A stretch of DNA of 64,000 bases from Hordeum vulgare subsp. vulgare (Eukaryota > Streptophyta > Magnoliopsida > Poales > Poaceae), in NCBI RefSeq assembly GCF_904849725.1, contig NC_058518.1, forward strand, positions 394,555,581 through 394,619,580, read 5' to 3'. The notes beneath the pieces were generated by a model that did not search any database, had not been told where the DNA came from, and worked only from the letters and a program-made list of their open reading frames with translations. The translations under genes and the position numbers were made by a program. This document shows positions 22,857 through 32,626 of this stretch, one piece after another (position 1 is the stretch's first letter; each line of letters opens with the position of its first letter).

Positions 22857-24113
22857 CTACATGAGGAACCAGAGATAATCAATTTACGGGTGGTAAATTA
22901 AAAACCATCATGGTTGTGTAATAAGAATGCAAAAATTTGATAGTCAAGTGTAAAACTTGAAAAATTCTCAACCTCAATTGTGTGAACATAACACATTGAA
23001 GATCACTTAGATCTCACAGTAATAGGCTGCATGGCCATTACCTTGTGTATGCTACAATTTAGATATAAAGGAATACACGTTGAAGGTAATCGCATGTCAA
23101 GATTGACAAAGCGTAGACCTTACAGTAAGAGGGGATAGTCTGCAAATGAGCAGTAGATCCCAACTCATCACCTTGTGATTCCAAATAAGACGAGGGAGAA
23201 ATGTTCAAAAATTTTGCAAGTTTGACACGCGAGAGAAGTGGATCTCAATCGCAAAACATGTTCAATGAAATATGTGGTAAACACATGAAACATGTCATAC
23301 TTTCCGGATGAAATCCGATAATTTATTTATATTATCAAGTCATTACATAATATAAATATACTAATAATCACACAAGTTTTAACTAAAATAAGTCTAGAAC
23401 TAGACTAAATGTAAGTAATTACATTAGAGACTAAACAATACTAGTCTACTCATATAAAAATACGTGACTAGTACTAACTAGTACTTAAATACGAAAAGAG
23501 AAGAAGAAAAGAAAACACAGCCACGAGGGCTAGCCCGAGGCTACACAACGCCTTGGCCTGGGCTTGCACAGCCGGCAGAGCCCAGCCAGCCTGCACCGCA
23601 CAAGAGGCTGGAGCGGTTGTGGATAAGGCCACGACTCGCACGACGCCAGCCTCCAGACCAACTCTCGATCTCCACCTCCTGCACGGCGCGGCTCACAGAG
23701 ACCAAGCCGATGCACGCCCCCAGCGCCTGCACGCCATCACCGGCCTAACGCAGATGAAGCGGCCCCCTCCTCCGAAGAGACGAGAGGTGGTGGAGGCGGG
23801 GATCCGGGAGGCGGGGCAGGCGCGGCGGCAGCCCCGTGCACCGCGGGGGCGCTCGGGCCGGTCACCAGCCAGGGGTCGAGCCCCATAGTGCGACGGGCGC
23901 GAGGAGCGCCGCGGTGGGCGCATCCGGCGGTGCGGCGACCGCGTCCACGCGCACCCATCCCACCGCCTCTAGCAGCATTGCGGCCGAAGCGGCGGATGGC
24001 CTGCATCCTCCAGCGGAAGCGCCGGAGTCCCCCTACTCCGTGGCGGCGACGGTAGCGGCGACCGTCCTCGCGGATGAGGCGAAGGAAAAAGGAGACGAGG
24101 CCTGGCATCTCAC
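22857..24113 (-). other. Putative leader intron of TE3
   Basis: Donor-like GCCG|GTGAGATG at 24113 and acceptor GTTCCTCATGTAG|GCC at 22857 bracket 1257 bp that is GC-rich in its 5' half (23530-24110) and AT-rich in its 3' half. Removing it leaves a ~80-nt leader. The GC-rich half shows many overlapping frames on both strands, which I read as composition. The donor choice is inference. Confidence 0.45.
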
Positions 24114-24179
24114 CGGCGGCAAGTTCCCCTTCCCTTCTCTCCTTCTCTGTTTACTTTCGCTCTCTCTCTGGTAGCGCAA

Positions 24180-24191
24180 GTGCTGATAACG
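24180..24191 (-). other. TE3 putative primer binding site
   Basis: CGTTATCAGCAC adjoins the LTR end, as in TE2. Conservation between two elements about 11% apart in LTR age supports function. tRNA unassigned. Confidence 0.55.
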
Positions 24192-24387
24192 TGTTTTAAA
24201 TCAACGAATGATTGAGTGATTACATCGATGGTTACAGGGTGCAATATATATGACCCAGAGGAACACGACGGTTCAGAGAGGCGTCGGTTCTAGACAAGCG
24301 GGAGAAGCGTCGGTTGAGGAAGAGAACCGTCCGACGGTTTGGGAGAGGAGGAGATTCCCTAATACATTTATGTAATAAATCTTAACA
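24192..24387 (-). repeat. TE3 5' LTR, 196 bp, with TATA-like ATATATAT at ~24244-24251
   Basis: Identical to the 3' LTR. On the minus strand TCATATATATTGCACC is the only TATA-like site in the LTR and the likely core promoter. Confidence 0.93.
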
Positions 24388-24419
24388 GCAACAACCATCC
24401 GTCTGTTGAGACGTACTAA

Positions 24420-24700
24420 GAGCAAGTACAATAAAGCTGAGTCAGTTGAATATAAGGAATAAACTAATATATTTTTTAGTGAGAGGAAAGAGAATAGGAC
24501 AGAGAAGGTAATCGGGCTCTTAGCTAAGAGTCACCTCTAGGACATCCTCCTAGACATTTTATGAGTATGAAAGGTGGGTCATATAATAAAAAATAGTATA
24601 CTCTTGAAATGAACTATTGTACAGGTAAGTTATAAGATGAGTTATAGATGACTTGGCAATGGCTTATAGCTAGCAGGTGGCTATACTGTTGTACTTACTC
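24420..24700. mobile_element. Tourist/Harbinger-like MITE, 281 bp
   Basis: Ends GAGCAAGTACA and TGTACTTACTC are inverted repeats with one mismatch. TAA flanks both sides (24417-24419 and 24701-24703), the 3-bp target typical of PIF/Harbinger. Non-coding. Confidence 0.8.
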
Positions 24701-25038
24701 TAATACTACTACTTTCTCCGTCATGGTTTGCGGTTCCGTATAAATGTATTTACAAAATAAAAAAAGGATTAAGAGAAATTCTAACTGGCCGATCCAAACG
24801 GAAGGTGATTTTGTGTTTTTTTTGTCCGTTCGGGTCGGCGCGGCGGACACCAACATCCACTTCGGCGTATGGGTCGATGCATGCGCCCAACGCTAGCCCA
24901 ATCGATTTTTGCCGACGCATGAAAGAAAACATTTCTAAAAATAATAAACAAACATTAATTAAACATTAAAAGTCGGCCACGAATGCCGACGAGAGTCCAC
25001 GCGTCCCCATTACATTAATTAAGAATAAAAACCTTAAA

Positions 25039-26020
25039 CTACGAGGCAGCCCTAGACATCGTCGTCGTCGACGTTGGGGTCGGTGAGGTCAACCAGCGTA
25101 GTCGCACGTCCGGCCCAAGGGAACTCCATGTTTCAGAGCGCACCTGCCTGCACCTCCGTCGTCTGTTCCGTCGTCGCGGGCTGTGCTGATGGCGGTGGCA
25201 GCGCAGCACAAACGCGCTCCTTCTCCTCCATCTCCCGTCGTTCCTCCTCCGCCTCTGTCTCCAATGCCATCTGCCGACGACCGTTGGCGTGCTCCGCCGC
25301 CAAGTGGTGCGACATCCAATGCTGCAGGTAGGCTTCCTCCTACTGCGGTGTCGCGCCCAACCAGATGGGCGGCGCGCTGACCTACTCGCAGAGGCAGCCG
25401 GTCCACTCGTAGACCTCCCGCTACGATTCCGTAGGCTCGGTCTTCGGCGGAGGTGGCACGACGCAGTCGCCGGCGGCAGACTGCGCGATGGCCTCCTCGA
25501 GCTGCACCTCGTATGTTGTCTCCTCCTCGTCGGTCTTGCGCCGCTCTTCCTCCTCGCTCTCGCGGAGAACGGCTGCCAGCGCCTCCTGGTAGGCGGCCTC
25601 TGCCTCGTGGTCCTCGTCACTAACGACGGACGGGGCAGCGGAGGGCCTCTTGGTTGCACGCTGCGCCGGCACTGCTCCTCGTGCTCGATAGGAAACCAGA
25701 CCTCTAGTGGGGAGAGTCGGTCGCGTACACACGGTTGAGCCACTGCTCCGGCGTCAGCTGACGCCGGCGGCGACTCACCTCCTCCGCGTGCATCCGCGCC
25801 TACCACGGCACGGCCGGCACCAGGATCCTCTCCGGATCCAGATGCCAGTGGTGCGAGAGGGTGACATCGGGGTACGGCACTGGGACGCGATGCTCCTAGT
25901 GCCACCGCACTTGGTGCACCGGGACACTGACACGCTCGCGAGGCCGGCGAAAGACGCAAGCGGGGAGATCATGCGGGGGTAGACGGGGGGCCTTGCCCTT
26001 GTTTCGGAAGGAGCCGGCCA
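25039..26020 (-). pseudogene. Pseudogene of a grass repeat-associated protein (MAGSFRNKGKAP...)
   Basis: From an ATG at 26020 the minus strand reads MAGSFRNKGKAPRLPP, then WHLDPERILVPAVP, RRRRQLTPEQ, and YATDSPH, then an acidic/Ala-rich part (EDHEAEAAYQEALAAVLRESEEEE) seen in another frame at 25421-25732. At least three TAG stops and one or more frameshifts break it. The pattern W-x-L..VP-x-VP, R-R..L, Y-A-x-DS resembles the intact ORF at 27609-28364 and, from memory, an abundant class of hypothetical grass proteins linked to non-autonomous DNA elements. Function unknown. The 306-codon frame at 25039-25959 is an out-of-frame reading of the same GC-rich DNA. Confidence 0.55.
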
Positions 26021-26076
26021 TGGCTGGTGGCTAGGGTTTGGTCGCCAACGAGGTGGTGGGATGGGGACGGGGGACC

Positions 26077-26090
26077 GGGGGGGGGGGGGG
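26077..26090 (+). repeat. Poly-G run (14 G)
   Basis: A homopolymer next to other G-runs (GGGGACGGGGGACC). A possible G-quadruplex, and a place where assembly errors are likely. Confidence 0.7.
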
Positions 26091-26410
26091 TCTAGAAGCA
26101 GACGAGGCCGAACTCTACCCACGCTCGGATTAAAAAAGACCGACTACAGTCGGTGACGCGTGGGCCCGTAGAGGGTGGCCGTCATAAATTAAGTTGATTG
26201 GCGGTGGTTTGGGCGCACATCGAGAAGATGCGCTGCGTCCGCACCGACGCATTTCAGTCCCTAAATTGGGTCGAAAATGGATCAGCGCGGACGCGTTTTG
26301 GCAATGGGTCGGCTCGTTAGGCCACCACTTTTGTCCGCACGGACCCAAACGGACGGCGATGGACGAAATGGGTCACCCTGTTGGAGTTGCTTTGAGGCGC
26401 GTGACATTTA

Positions 26411-26824
26411 TTACTTGGTTATAATTAGTAGTACTAGTAGGCTGCATGCACTCCTCGTTTAGTGGTTGTGTGAGTTACTGTGCGTTATCTTTTCAAATAA
26501 TTTGGCGTCATACGATTATTGTGTGAGCACTTAATTTTTTTTTACACACAATCAAGATTCACTCGTACGTGACTTCTAAACTGTGACGAAGGGAGTAGAA
26601 CCAAAGGCTCCATTCAAAGCCATTTACTCTCCATCACTACTTTGGCCCGTCATTGGGCTACACTAAACGCTGTGTCTGTATAACAACAGCCCGTAAAGCT
26701 ATGGTGGCGGTGAAATGAATGGCGAAAATGGTTGCGGTCCTGTGCCGATGCTGGCTGTGCGTCCAAGCAAAGAAAAGAAGAGAAACAGCCAGCCGAGGAG
26801 CGCTTCGTGTACGTGTTTGTCAAA
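26411..26824. other. Low-copy DNA, nothing recognised
   Basis: No open frame with a recognisable domain, no repeat ends and no RNA gene could be found. Confidence 0.4.
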
Positions 26825-27075
26825 ACGTCCTAAAAGGCTCAATGACTTTTAGACCCCACACCCGCTGTTCCATTCCGCTCCGTTCTAGTACTATCATCCG
26901 CGTGGTATGTACGTACACACTTTATAGCGAACGCGTAGCTTCTCTTCAAGCTAAAATAGACTACTAGCACGGAGCTCTGTACGGATTTGACCAAACTGGC
27001 TTGGACATTTCTGTCACGAGATTCATACATCTGACGTACGTCTGTATTCTTCGGAGCGAAGGATCGGGAGAGAAA
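26825..27075 (+). repeat. Block Z, first copy (second at 54305-54525 and ~55425-55465)
   Basis: Shared words: CTAAAAGGCTCAATGACTT, TGTTCCATTCCG, GTATGTACGTACACACTTT, CTTCTCTTCAAGCTAAAATA and later GAAAGAAAGAC. About 78-80% by eye. Confidence 0.72.
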
Positions 27076-27500
27076 GAAAGACGACACAAGTCGGATAAGA
27101 GCATCTTCATCCGCGCACCTGACACACCCCCGATCAAAAAAAAAAATCTGTGGCAAGGAAAAACGGCCTAGTCACGTTTACAAAAACCTGTTTTTCGTCG
27201 ATTAAGATCGAAATTGGCCCCGGCATTCCAGCCGAACCCAACGCATTCGAGGTCATCCGGGGGCGTCGGCGGAAACTTTTTTAGCGCGAAAAATCTCTGG
27301 ACCCGCCGAGTCACCGACTAGCACGCGGTAGTCGTGTTGATCGTCTCGTTTACCACGGGAATCAGTGCGAAGGTTGCACCGCCGGTCAGCCTTCCATTGA
27401 TTCATGGACGGTGCAATGAAGGCGCGGCGATGCACGTCCCGTCGGTTCTGGTCACGCGTTCACACGGCGCCGCTTCGTGTGCCCGCCCGCCCGCCCGCGA

Positions 27501-27510
27501 CTATATAAGG
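27501..27510 (+). promoter_or_regulatory. TATA box of the 27609 ORF
   Basis: CTATATAAGG lies ~100 bp before the ATG, just after a (GCCC)n run (27480-27498) and followed by a CT-rich leader. Its position argues against starting translation at the upstream in-frame ATG (27477). Confidence 0.7.
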
Positions 27511-27608
27511 TGCCCTCTCCCCACGGTGGCCACACACCTCTCTCGCCGACGCTCTCTCCTCTCTTTCTTCGCCACCGGCGCCTTGTCTCCCTTTTTCTCC
27601 TCAAAAAG

Positions 27609-28364
27609 ATGGTCGAACGCTTCCTCAAGGACGGAGCGGCACCCAATGGCTCCGGCCGCCGTCACCTCCATGAGGACGAGGCCCGCCTTCTCTACGAGGC
27701 GGACTACCCGGCGCCGTCGGACATGCGGGTGTCGTGGTCATGGAGGCTGAACGCCGGCGGAGTCCCGGTGCCACCGTCGCCCTCTGGAGCTGACCGGTGG
27801 GCGAAGATCGTGCGCATCCGGTCGTCGCTGCCAGAGAGCTCGAGCAACCTCCTGAGGTACGCCCCCGACAGCAACACGCTGTGGGCGGCATACTTCGAAC
27901 GCCGGCACGCCGACCAGCTTGCCGCCACCAACGGGGTCGAACCACGCGTCCGCCACAACGTCGAGGGGCGCCGCCAATGGTGGGGCATCCCTGGACGCAC
28001 ATTTGAGGTCGTCTTCGAGCACATCGAGGGCGACAGCTCGCCGAGGTACGAGTACCCACCGCCACCCGCCTTCTCCTGCCGCTGCGGTAGCTCCTGGATG
28101 CCGAGGCGGATGGAGACAACGTCGTCCTCGTCGTCTGGCTCCCGCTCCTGCTCCTCCGGGTCGTCGGCGTTCCTCCCCGTCAAGCCGGAGCTGCAGGAGA
28201 CGTCGTTGGGGCCGCGCATGCGCAACGCCGACATCATCATCAACGAGCCCGACTCCTCCTCCGGCATCGTCAAGCCGAAGATGGAGCCAGGACTCCTCCT
28301 TGTCAAGAAGGAGCACCTGGCCATGGCTGCCGCCGACGAGACCACCCTCAAAGCAATTAGTTAG
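27609..28364 (+). CDS. Intact ORF, 251 aa; grass repeat-associated protein of unknown function
   Basis: Starts MVERFLKDGAAPNGSG. Residues ~40-90 hold a WRLNAGGVPVPP..IVRIRSSLPESS block, ~83-95 YAPDSNTLWAAYFERR, and ~120-130 GRRQWWGIPGRTFE. A Ser-rich linker (SSSSSGSRSCSSGSS) is followed by repeated VKPE/VKPKMEP/VKKEH motifs that look like SUMO-type sites, ending TTLKAIS. No signal peptide or membrane segment, so probably nuclear or cytosolic. No recognised catalytic motif. From memory it resembles predicted Triticeae proteins that run longer at the C-terminus (acidic DDE-rich tail), so this copy may be C-terminally truncated. A TATA box and CT-rich leader lie in front. The W..VP.P..Y-A-x-DS-x-x-W pattern links it to the pseudogene 1.6 kb upstream. 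It could be a transposon passenger or a host gene. Confidence 0.6.
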   Translation: MVERFLKDGAAPNGSGRRHLHEDEARLLYEADYPAPSDMRVSWSWRLNAGGVPVPPSPSGADRWAKIVRIRSSLPESSSNLLRYAPDSNTLWAAYFERRHADQLAATNGVEPRVRHNVEGRRQWWGIPGRTFEVVFEHIEGDSSPRYEYPPPPAFSCRCGSSWMPRRMETTSSSSSGSRSCSSGSSAFLPVKPELQETSLGPRMRNADIIINEPDSSSGIVKPKMEPGLLLVKKEHLAMAAADETTLKAIS

Positions 28365-28592
28365 CGAGCACTTTTTCGGAAGCCTTCGAGTGAACAATCT
28401 CATGCGTCGTTATTTGGCGCATTTTCAACCGTCGTCACGTGTCACGCTCTTCATTTTCTTTAGATTTGGTTTTTAATTTATTTCTCCGCACACATTTTCG
28501 ACTTTTTAGATTGTTTTGTTTCCGGGCTTTTTGGTGTTTCGGTTTTTCATCGGTCTTTCCTAGCTTTTGGGCGAAAAAATTGTAAAAACAAA
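28365..28592. other. AT-rich 3' flank of the 251-aa ORF
   Basis: T-rich, no repeats or ORFs of note. Could contain the 3' UTR; no clear poly(A) signal was located. Confidence 0.35.
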
Positions 28593-28984
28593 ATTCCGTG
28601 AAAAAATGTGTTTTCTATTTTTTCTGTGATAGGCACAGTTTTGCTTTCACGGGAGACATGATTTTGCCTTCGAGAGAGGCATGGACGTGCCTTTCAGAAA
28701 CGAAAAAATATAAGTTTTCTATTTTTTCGAGAGGCACGATTTTGCTTTTCTTAGAGGTACGGTTTTGTTTTTCTGTGAGGCTCGGTTTTGCTTTCGTGTG
28801 AGCCACGACCGTGCCTCTTGAAAATGGAAAAAATGTGTTTCTTGTTTTTTGAGAGAGGCACGATTTTGCTTTCCCGAAAGACACGGTTTTGCTTTCGCGA
28901 GAGGCATGCTCGTGGTTCTCGACAATGAAAAAAACATATTTTTACGAGAGGCACGGTTTTCCTTCTGCGAGAGGCACGGTTTTC
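28593..28984 (+). repeat. Degenerate short tandem repeat (GAGAGGCACGGTTTTGCTTT family)
   Basis: Variants of GAGGCACG-(A/G)TTTTGCTTTC recur at ~28630, 28670, 28728, 28760, 28785, 28853, 28880, 28947 and 28968 with ~25-60 bp spacing. Because units are in phase by chance, several minus-strand frames (28615-29026) remain open with KAKPCLS/KQNRAS repeats; these are repeat artefacts, not genes. Confidence 0.75.
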
Positions 28985-29183
28985 ACTTAACGATGGAAGT
29001 TTCATTCTATATATTATCAACTCCATGATTTTTCAGATCTGAGATTAGGAAAATAGTCGCTCCCCACAAACGCACTACAGCCTGCTTCACTCCTCATTTT
29101 CAACTCCGCACAATTCGAGTGTTCGGCCTGCTTCACTCCTCATTTTCAACTCCGCAGAATTCGATCGTTCGACACCGCTCCGT
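28985..29183 (+). repeat. Block X', second copy of block X, with a 46-bp internal duplication
   Basis: Matches 10885-11055. Within it, CCTGCTTCACTCCTCATTTT plus ~25 more bases occurs twice in tandem (29081-29126 and 29127-29172), unlike copy X. 29179-29183 (TCCGT) is the left target copy of TE4. Confidence 0.75.
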
Positions 29184-29525
29184 TGTCACGCGATCCTGTG
29201 GGATCGCGCATTTTCTCTGTCTCGCTAGCTCACGATGAACTGGGAGACTCAAACAAGTTCGCGCGGCGCACAACTTACGGCTTTTTGTTTTTTCTCCCTC
29301 TTATTCTCATGAGACCTAACTGGAGCACCAGGTTCGCACGCCGCGCCCCGCTCTTGCTGAACGTGCCATCCAACGTTCGCGGGGTGGGTGTGGTCACCGC
29401 GGCCCACTACTAGACCTAGTCACACGTGGCGCGTACACATCGCAGCCGTAGCGTCTTATTCCTTGCGGAATCGAAAGAACCGGGGAAACCGGTCCGACTA
29501 GCTACGGTTCAGAGTTTAACCAACA
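29184..29525 (-). repeat. TE4 3' LTR, 342 bp
   Basis: Plus strand starts TGTCACGCGATCC and ends GTTTAACCAACA, matching 51608-51840 plus 52612-52726. Confidence 0.92.
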
Positions 29526-29549
29526 AATGGCTCCCTAAACTCTAAACCT

Positions 29550-30756
29550 CTACTGAATTAAAACAACACCAATGTCTTTGCGCAACTCCAGAAAATTGGC
29601 ACGTCCGAGAGCCTTCGCGAGGATGTCCGCAAGGTGCCCGTTGGTGCTGACGAACTCGACCACAACCCGCCCATCTTCGACGCACTCAAGGAGGAAGTGG
29701 TACCTCGTGTCAATATGTTTGTTGCGGTCGTGGAAGACGAGGTTCTTGATGAGGGAGATCGCCGCCCTGTTATCAAACTTCAGCTTGATGCGTTCGGCCG
29801 CCGCGTTCTTGATGTCTCCAAGGAGCCGAGTGAGCCAAACGCCTTGGCAGGCCGCCGTTGCGGCAGCAATGTACTCCGCCTTGTAGGTGGACAACTCCAC
29901 CATCCTCTATTTGAGGGAGTGCCAGCTGATGAGACTCTTGCGGAGGAAGAAGCGGATACCAGTCGTGCTCTTGCTGGTGTCGACGTTGACCGCTATGTCG
30001 CTGTCGCTTAAGCCTACCAGCATGGCTTCATTCCTCCGTCTCGCGTAGAAGCAGTCATGGTGTTGTGTTCCGGCAATCTACCTGATGATCTTCTTGGCGA
30101 CGGCGAGGTGCTCTGTCGTCGGGGCCTCCATGAAGCGATTCACGTAGCTGACAAATAAGGCTATGTCGGGGCGCATGTGGACGAGATGCCGCAGCGCGCC
30201 AATGATACTCTTGTACGCCGTCTCCCTAGTAGTCGGCGCCGATCTCACCCTGGTCAGCTTGAACCGCAACTCCATTGGAGTGTTGCTCAGGTTGCACCCC
30301 ACCCAGCCGGCCTTCTCTATGATCTTCCGTGCATACGCCGCCTGGTTGAGGGAGATTCTGTTGGCCGTCTGCTTCACTACAATACCAAGATAGAACCTCA
30401 ACAGCCCCAGATCACTCATGCGGAACAACTTCTACATCTCCTCTTTGAACTTGTGGAACTCCTTGTTGTCGTTGCCGGTGATGATGAAGTCGTTGACATA
30501 CACGCCGACCACCTTGCGTGAAGTGCCTTCACCCCGTCCATGGACGGCGTGCTCGGACGAGCTCCTGCCGAACCCCAACCCCAAAAGTAGTGATCCAGCT
30601 TGGCGTTCCATGTCCGCGGCGCCTGTCGTATCCCGTATAGGGCCTCGTCGAGGCGAAGCACCTTGTGCTCCTCCCCCTCGACTATGTAGCCCGGCGGCTG
30701 TGACACATATACCTCTTCCTGTAGATCACCGTTTAGGAAGGCGCTCTTGATGTCCA
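29550..30756 (-). pseudogene. TE4 RT C-terminal half and RNase H
   Basis: Minus-strand frames: 30416-30756 (RT palm: DIKSAFLNGDLQEEVYVSQPPGY, LDEALYGIRQAPRTWNAKLD), 30078-30428 (MSDLGLLRFYLGIVV..., RT thumb/connection) and 29550-29903 (RNase H: VELSTYKAEYIAAATAACQGVWLTRLLGD, KFDNRAAISL, HIDTRYHFLLE, ADILAKAL). An in-frame TAG precedes VELSTYKAEY, and the RT pieces are in different frames. The RT reading is cut at 30756 by TE5 and continues at 39072. Confidence 0.9.
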
Positions 30757-32607
30757 TGTTGGAAGTATGCCCTAGAGGTAATAATAAATTAGTTATTATT
30801 ATATTTCCTTATTCATGATAATTGTTTATTATCCATACTATAATTGTATTGATTGGAAATTCAAATACATGTGTGGGTACATAGACAACACACTGTCCCT
30901 AGTGAGCCTCTAAGGACTAGCTCATTGATCAAAGATGGTCAAGGTTTCCTTACCATAGACATGAGTTGTCATTTGATGACGGGATCACATCATTAGAAGA
31001 ATGATGTGATGGGAAAGACTAAAACTATGAACGTAGCTTGTGATAATGTCATTTTATTGCTACTGTTTTCTGCATGTCAAGTATATGTTTCTATGACCAT
31101 GATATCATGCAACTCCCGGTCACCAGAAGAATGCCTTGTGCATATCAGACGTCACAACATAACTGGGTGACTATAATGGTGCTCTATAGGTATCTCCGAA
31201 GGTGTATGTTTGGTTATCGTGAATCGAGACTCGGATTTGCCACTCCGTATGACGGAGAGGTATCTCTACGGCCCACTCGGCAATACAACATCACAATGAG
31301 CTTGCAAGCAATGTGACTAAGGAGTTAGTCACGGGATGTTGTATTACGGAACGAGTAAAGAGACTTGTCGGTAACGAGATTAAATTAGGTATGGAGATAC
31401 CAACGATCGAATCTCGGCCAAGTAACATACCGATGGACAGAGGGAAAAGTATACAAGATTGATTGAATCCTTGACATCGTGGTTGGATTGATAAAGATCT
31501 TTGTAGAATATGTTGGAACCAATATGTGCATCTAGGTCCTGCTATTGGATATTGACCGAAGAGTGTCTAAGGTTATATCTGCATAGTTCTCGAACCCGCA
31601 CGGTCTGCACACTTAAGGTTCGATGATAATTCGGTATTATTGAGTTATGTATGTTGGTGACCAAAAGTTGTTCGGAGTCCCGAATGTAATCCCGGACATC
31701 ACAAGAAGTTACAAAATGGTTTGGAAATGAAGATTGATATATAGGAAGGAGGCATACGGGTTCCAGAAAGGTTTTGGGCATTACCGGTAAAGTAGTAGGA
31801 GTGACGAATGGGTTCTGGGGGTTCACCGGGAGGGGACACCCACCCCGGGGAGCCACATAGGACTACGAGGTGGCGCACCACCCCCTGGTGGGCTGGGCGG
31901 CCAGCCCCTATGGGCCTATGTGCCCAAAGTGAGGAGGTGGAGAGGAGTCTGAATAGGAGGAGGACTCCTGCTAGCGCCTCCACCATCCCCAATTGGAGGA
32001 GGACTCCTCCTCTTGCAGCCGTCAGCCAACCCTAGGGATTTTCTCTAGGGCGCCACCCCTTCCCCTCCCTACTATATATATTGGAGAGTAAAGAGGGAAG
32101 CCGACCCCGAAAAGGCCATGGCGGGCAGCCGCACCAAAAAAGGTCATGGCACAACTCTCTCTCTCTCTCTCTCCCTCTTCTAGTTTGTTCCACCTCTAGA
32201 TTGATTCGGTAGCGCATGGCGCAACCCTGTCGGATCAGCTCCACCAACATTGCTGCCACATCATCGTGATGTCGGAGAACTCATCTACCTCTCCACCCTC
32301 GCTTGCTGGATCAAGGAGGTGGAGAACGTCATCGAGTTGTACGTGTGGTGAACGCGAAGGTGTCGTCCGTTCGACACTAGATCACGACGGTTCGTGATGG
32401 GATCGCGGGACGGATCATCATGAGATTGCAGAATGGATCATGATTGGACCGCAAAGACGCTCAGATACATCAACCGTGTTATATAAGCTTCCCCTTAGCG
32501 ATCTACATGGGTATGTAGATGCACTCCCCCTCGTAGTTGTTAGTCTCCATAGATTGATCTTGGTGAGCGTAGGATTTTTTTTGTTTCCCATGCGACATTC
32601 CCTAATA
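30757..32607 (+). repeat. TE5 5' LTR, 1851 bp
   Basis: Starts TGTTGGAAGTATGCCC and ends CATTCCCTAATA (degenerate CCCCAACA). TATA box TATATATA at ~32073-32080; a (CT)n microsatellite at ~32155-32178. Confidence 0.93.
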
Positions 32608-32608
32608 G

Positions 32609-32626
32609 TGTCATCATGAGCTAGGT
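32609..32626 (+). other. TE5 degenerate primer binding site
   Basis: TGTCATCATGAGCTAGG, a mutated TGGTATCAGAGCTAGG. Confidence 0.75.

Larger units (their letters stand above)
17674..24387 (-). mobile_element. TE3: very young, nearly intact Ty1-copia element, 6714 bp
   Basis: A minus-strand copia with two 196-bp LTRs (17674-17869 and 24192-24387) that are identical base for base. The flanking 5-bp sites are GTAAC and GCAAC (one mismatch). In element order it has a primer site, a ~1.3-kb leader, gag, a ~200-bp AT-rich spacer and pol, with a polypurine tract GATTAGGGGGAG (17870-17881) next to the 3' LTR. Identical LTRs mean recent insertion, though 196 bp gives little age resolution. Splice-like sites in the leader and spacer suggest gag and pol are made from differently spliced RNAs. 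Gag is intact; pol carries one nonsense codon. Confidence 0.96.
24770..26410 (-). mobile_element. Degenerate TIR-type DNA element carrying a dead ORF
   Basis: The outer parts look like imperfect inverted copies: GGCCGATCCAAACGG and GTCCGTTCGGGTCGGCGCGG on the left, against GTCCGCACGGACCCAAACGGA and CTGTTGGAGTTGCTTTGAG on the right. The right end resembles the GAGCAACTCCAACAG ends seen in many grass DNA elements. No clean target duplication was found, so boundaries are approximate. Class not assigned. Confidence 0.5.

Noticed and set aside
23530..24174. Overlapping ORFs on both strands in the GC-rich part of the TE3 leader
   Set aside because: They lie inside a transposon leader/putative intron, are of biased composition and show no motif.
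24170..24392. Solo LTR at 24192-24387
   Set aside because: It pairs with an identical LTR at 17674-17869 and near-matching target copies, so it is the 5' LTR of TE3.
27477..27608. N-terminal extension of the 251-aa ORF from an upstream ATG
   Set aside because: The TATA box and CT-rich leader lie within it, so the ATG at 27609 is the more likely start.
28615..29026. Minus ORFs with KAKPCLSEKQNRAS-type repeats, suggestive of a repeat protein
   Set aside because: They arise from a degenerate short tandem DNA repeat that happens to stay open; different frames give similar products.
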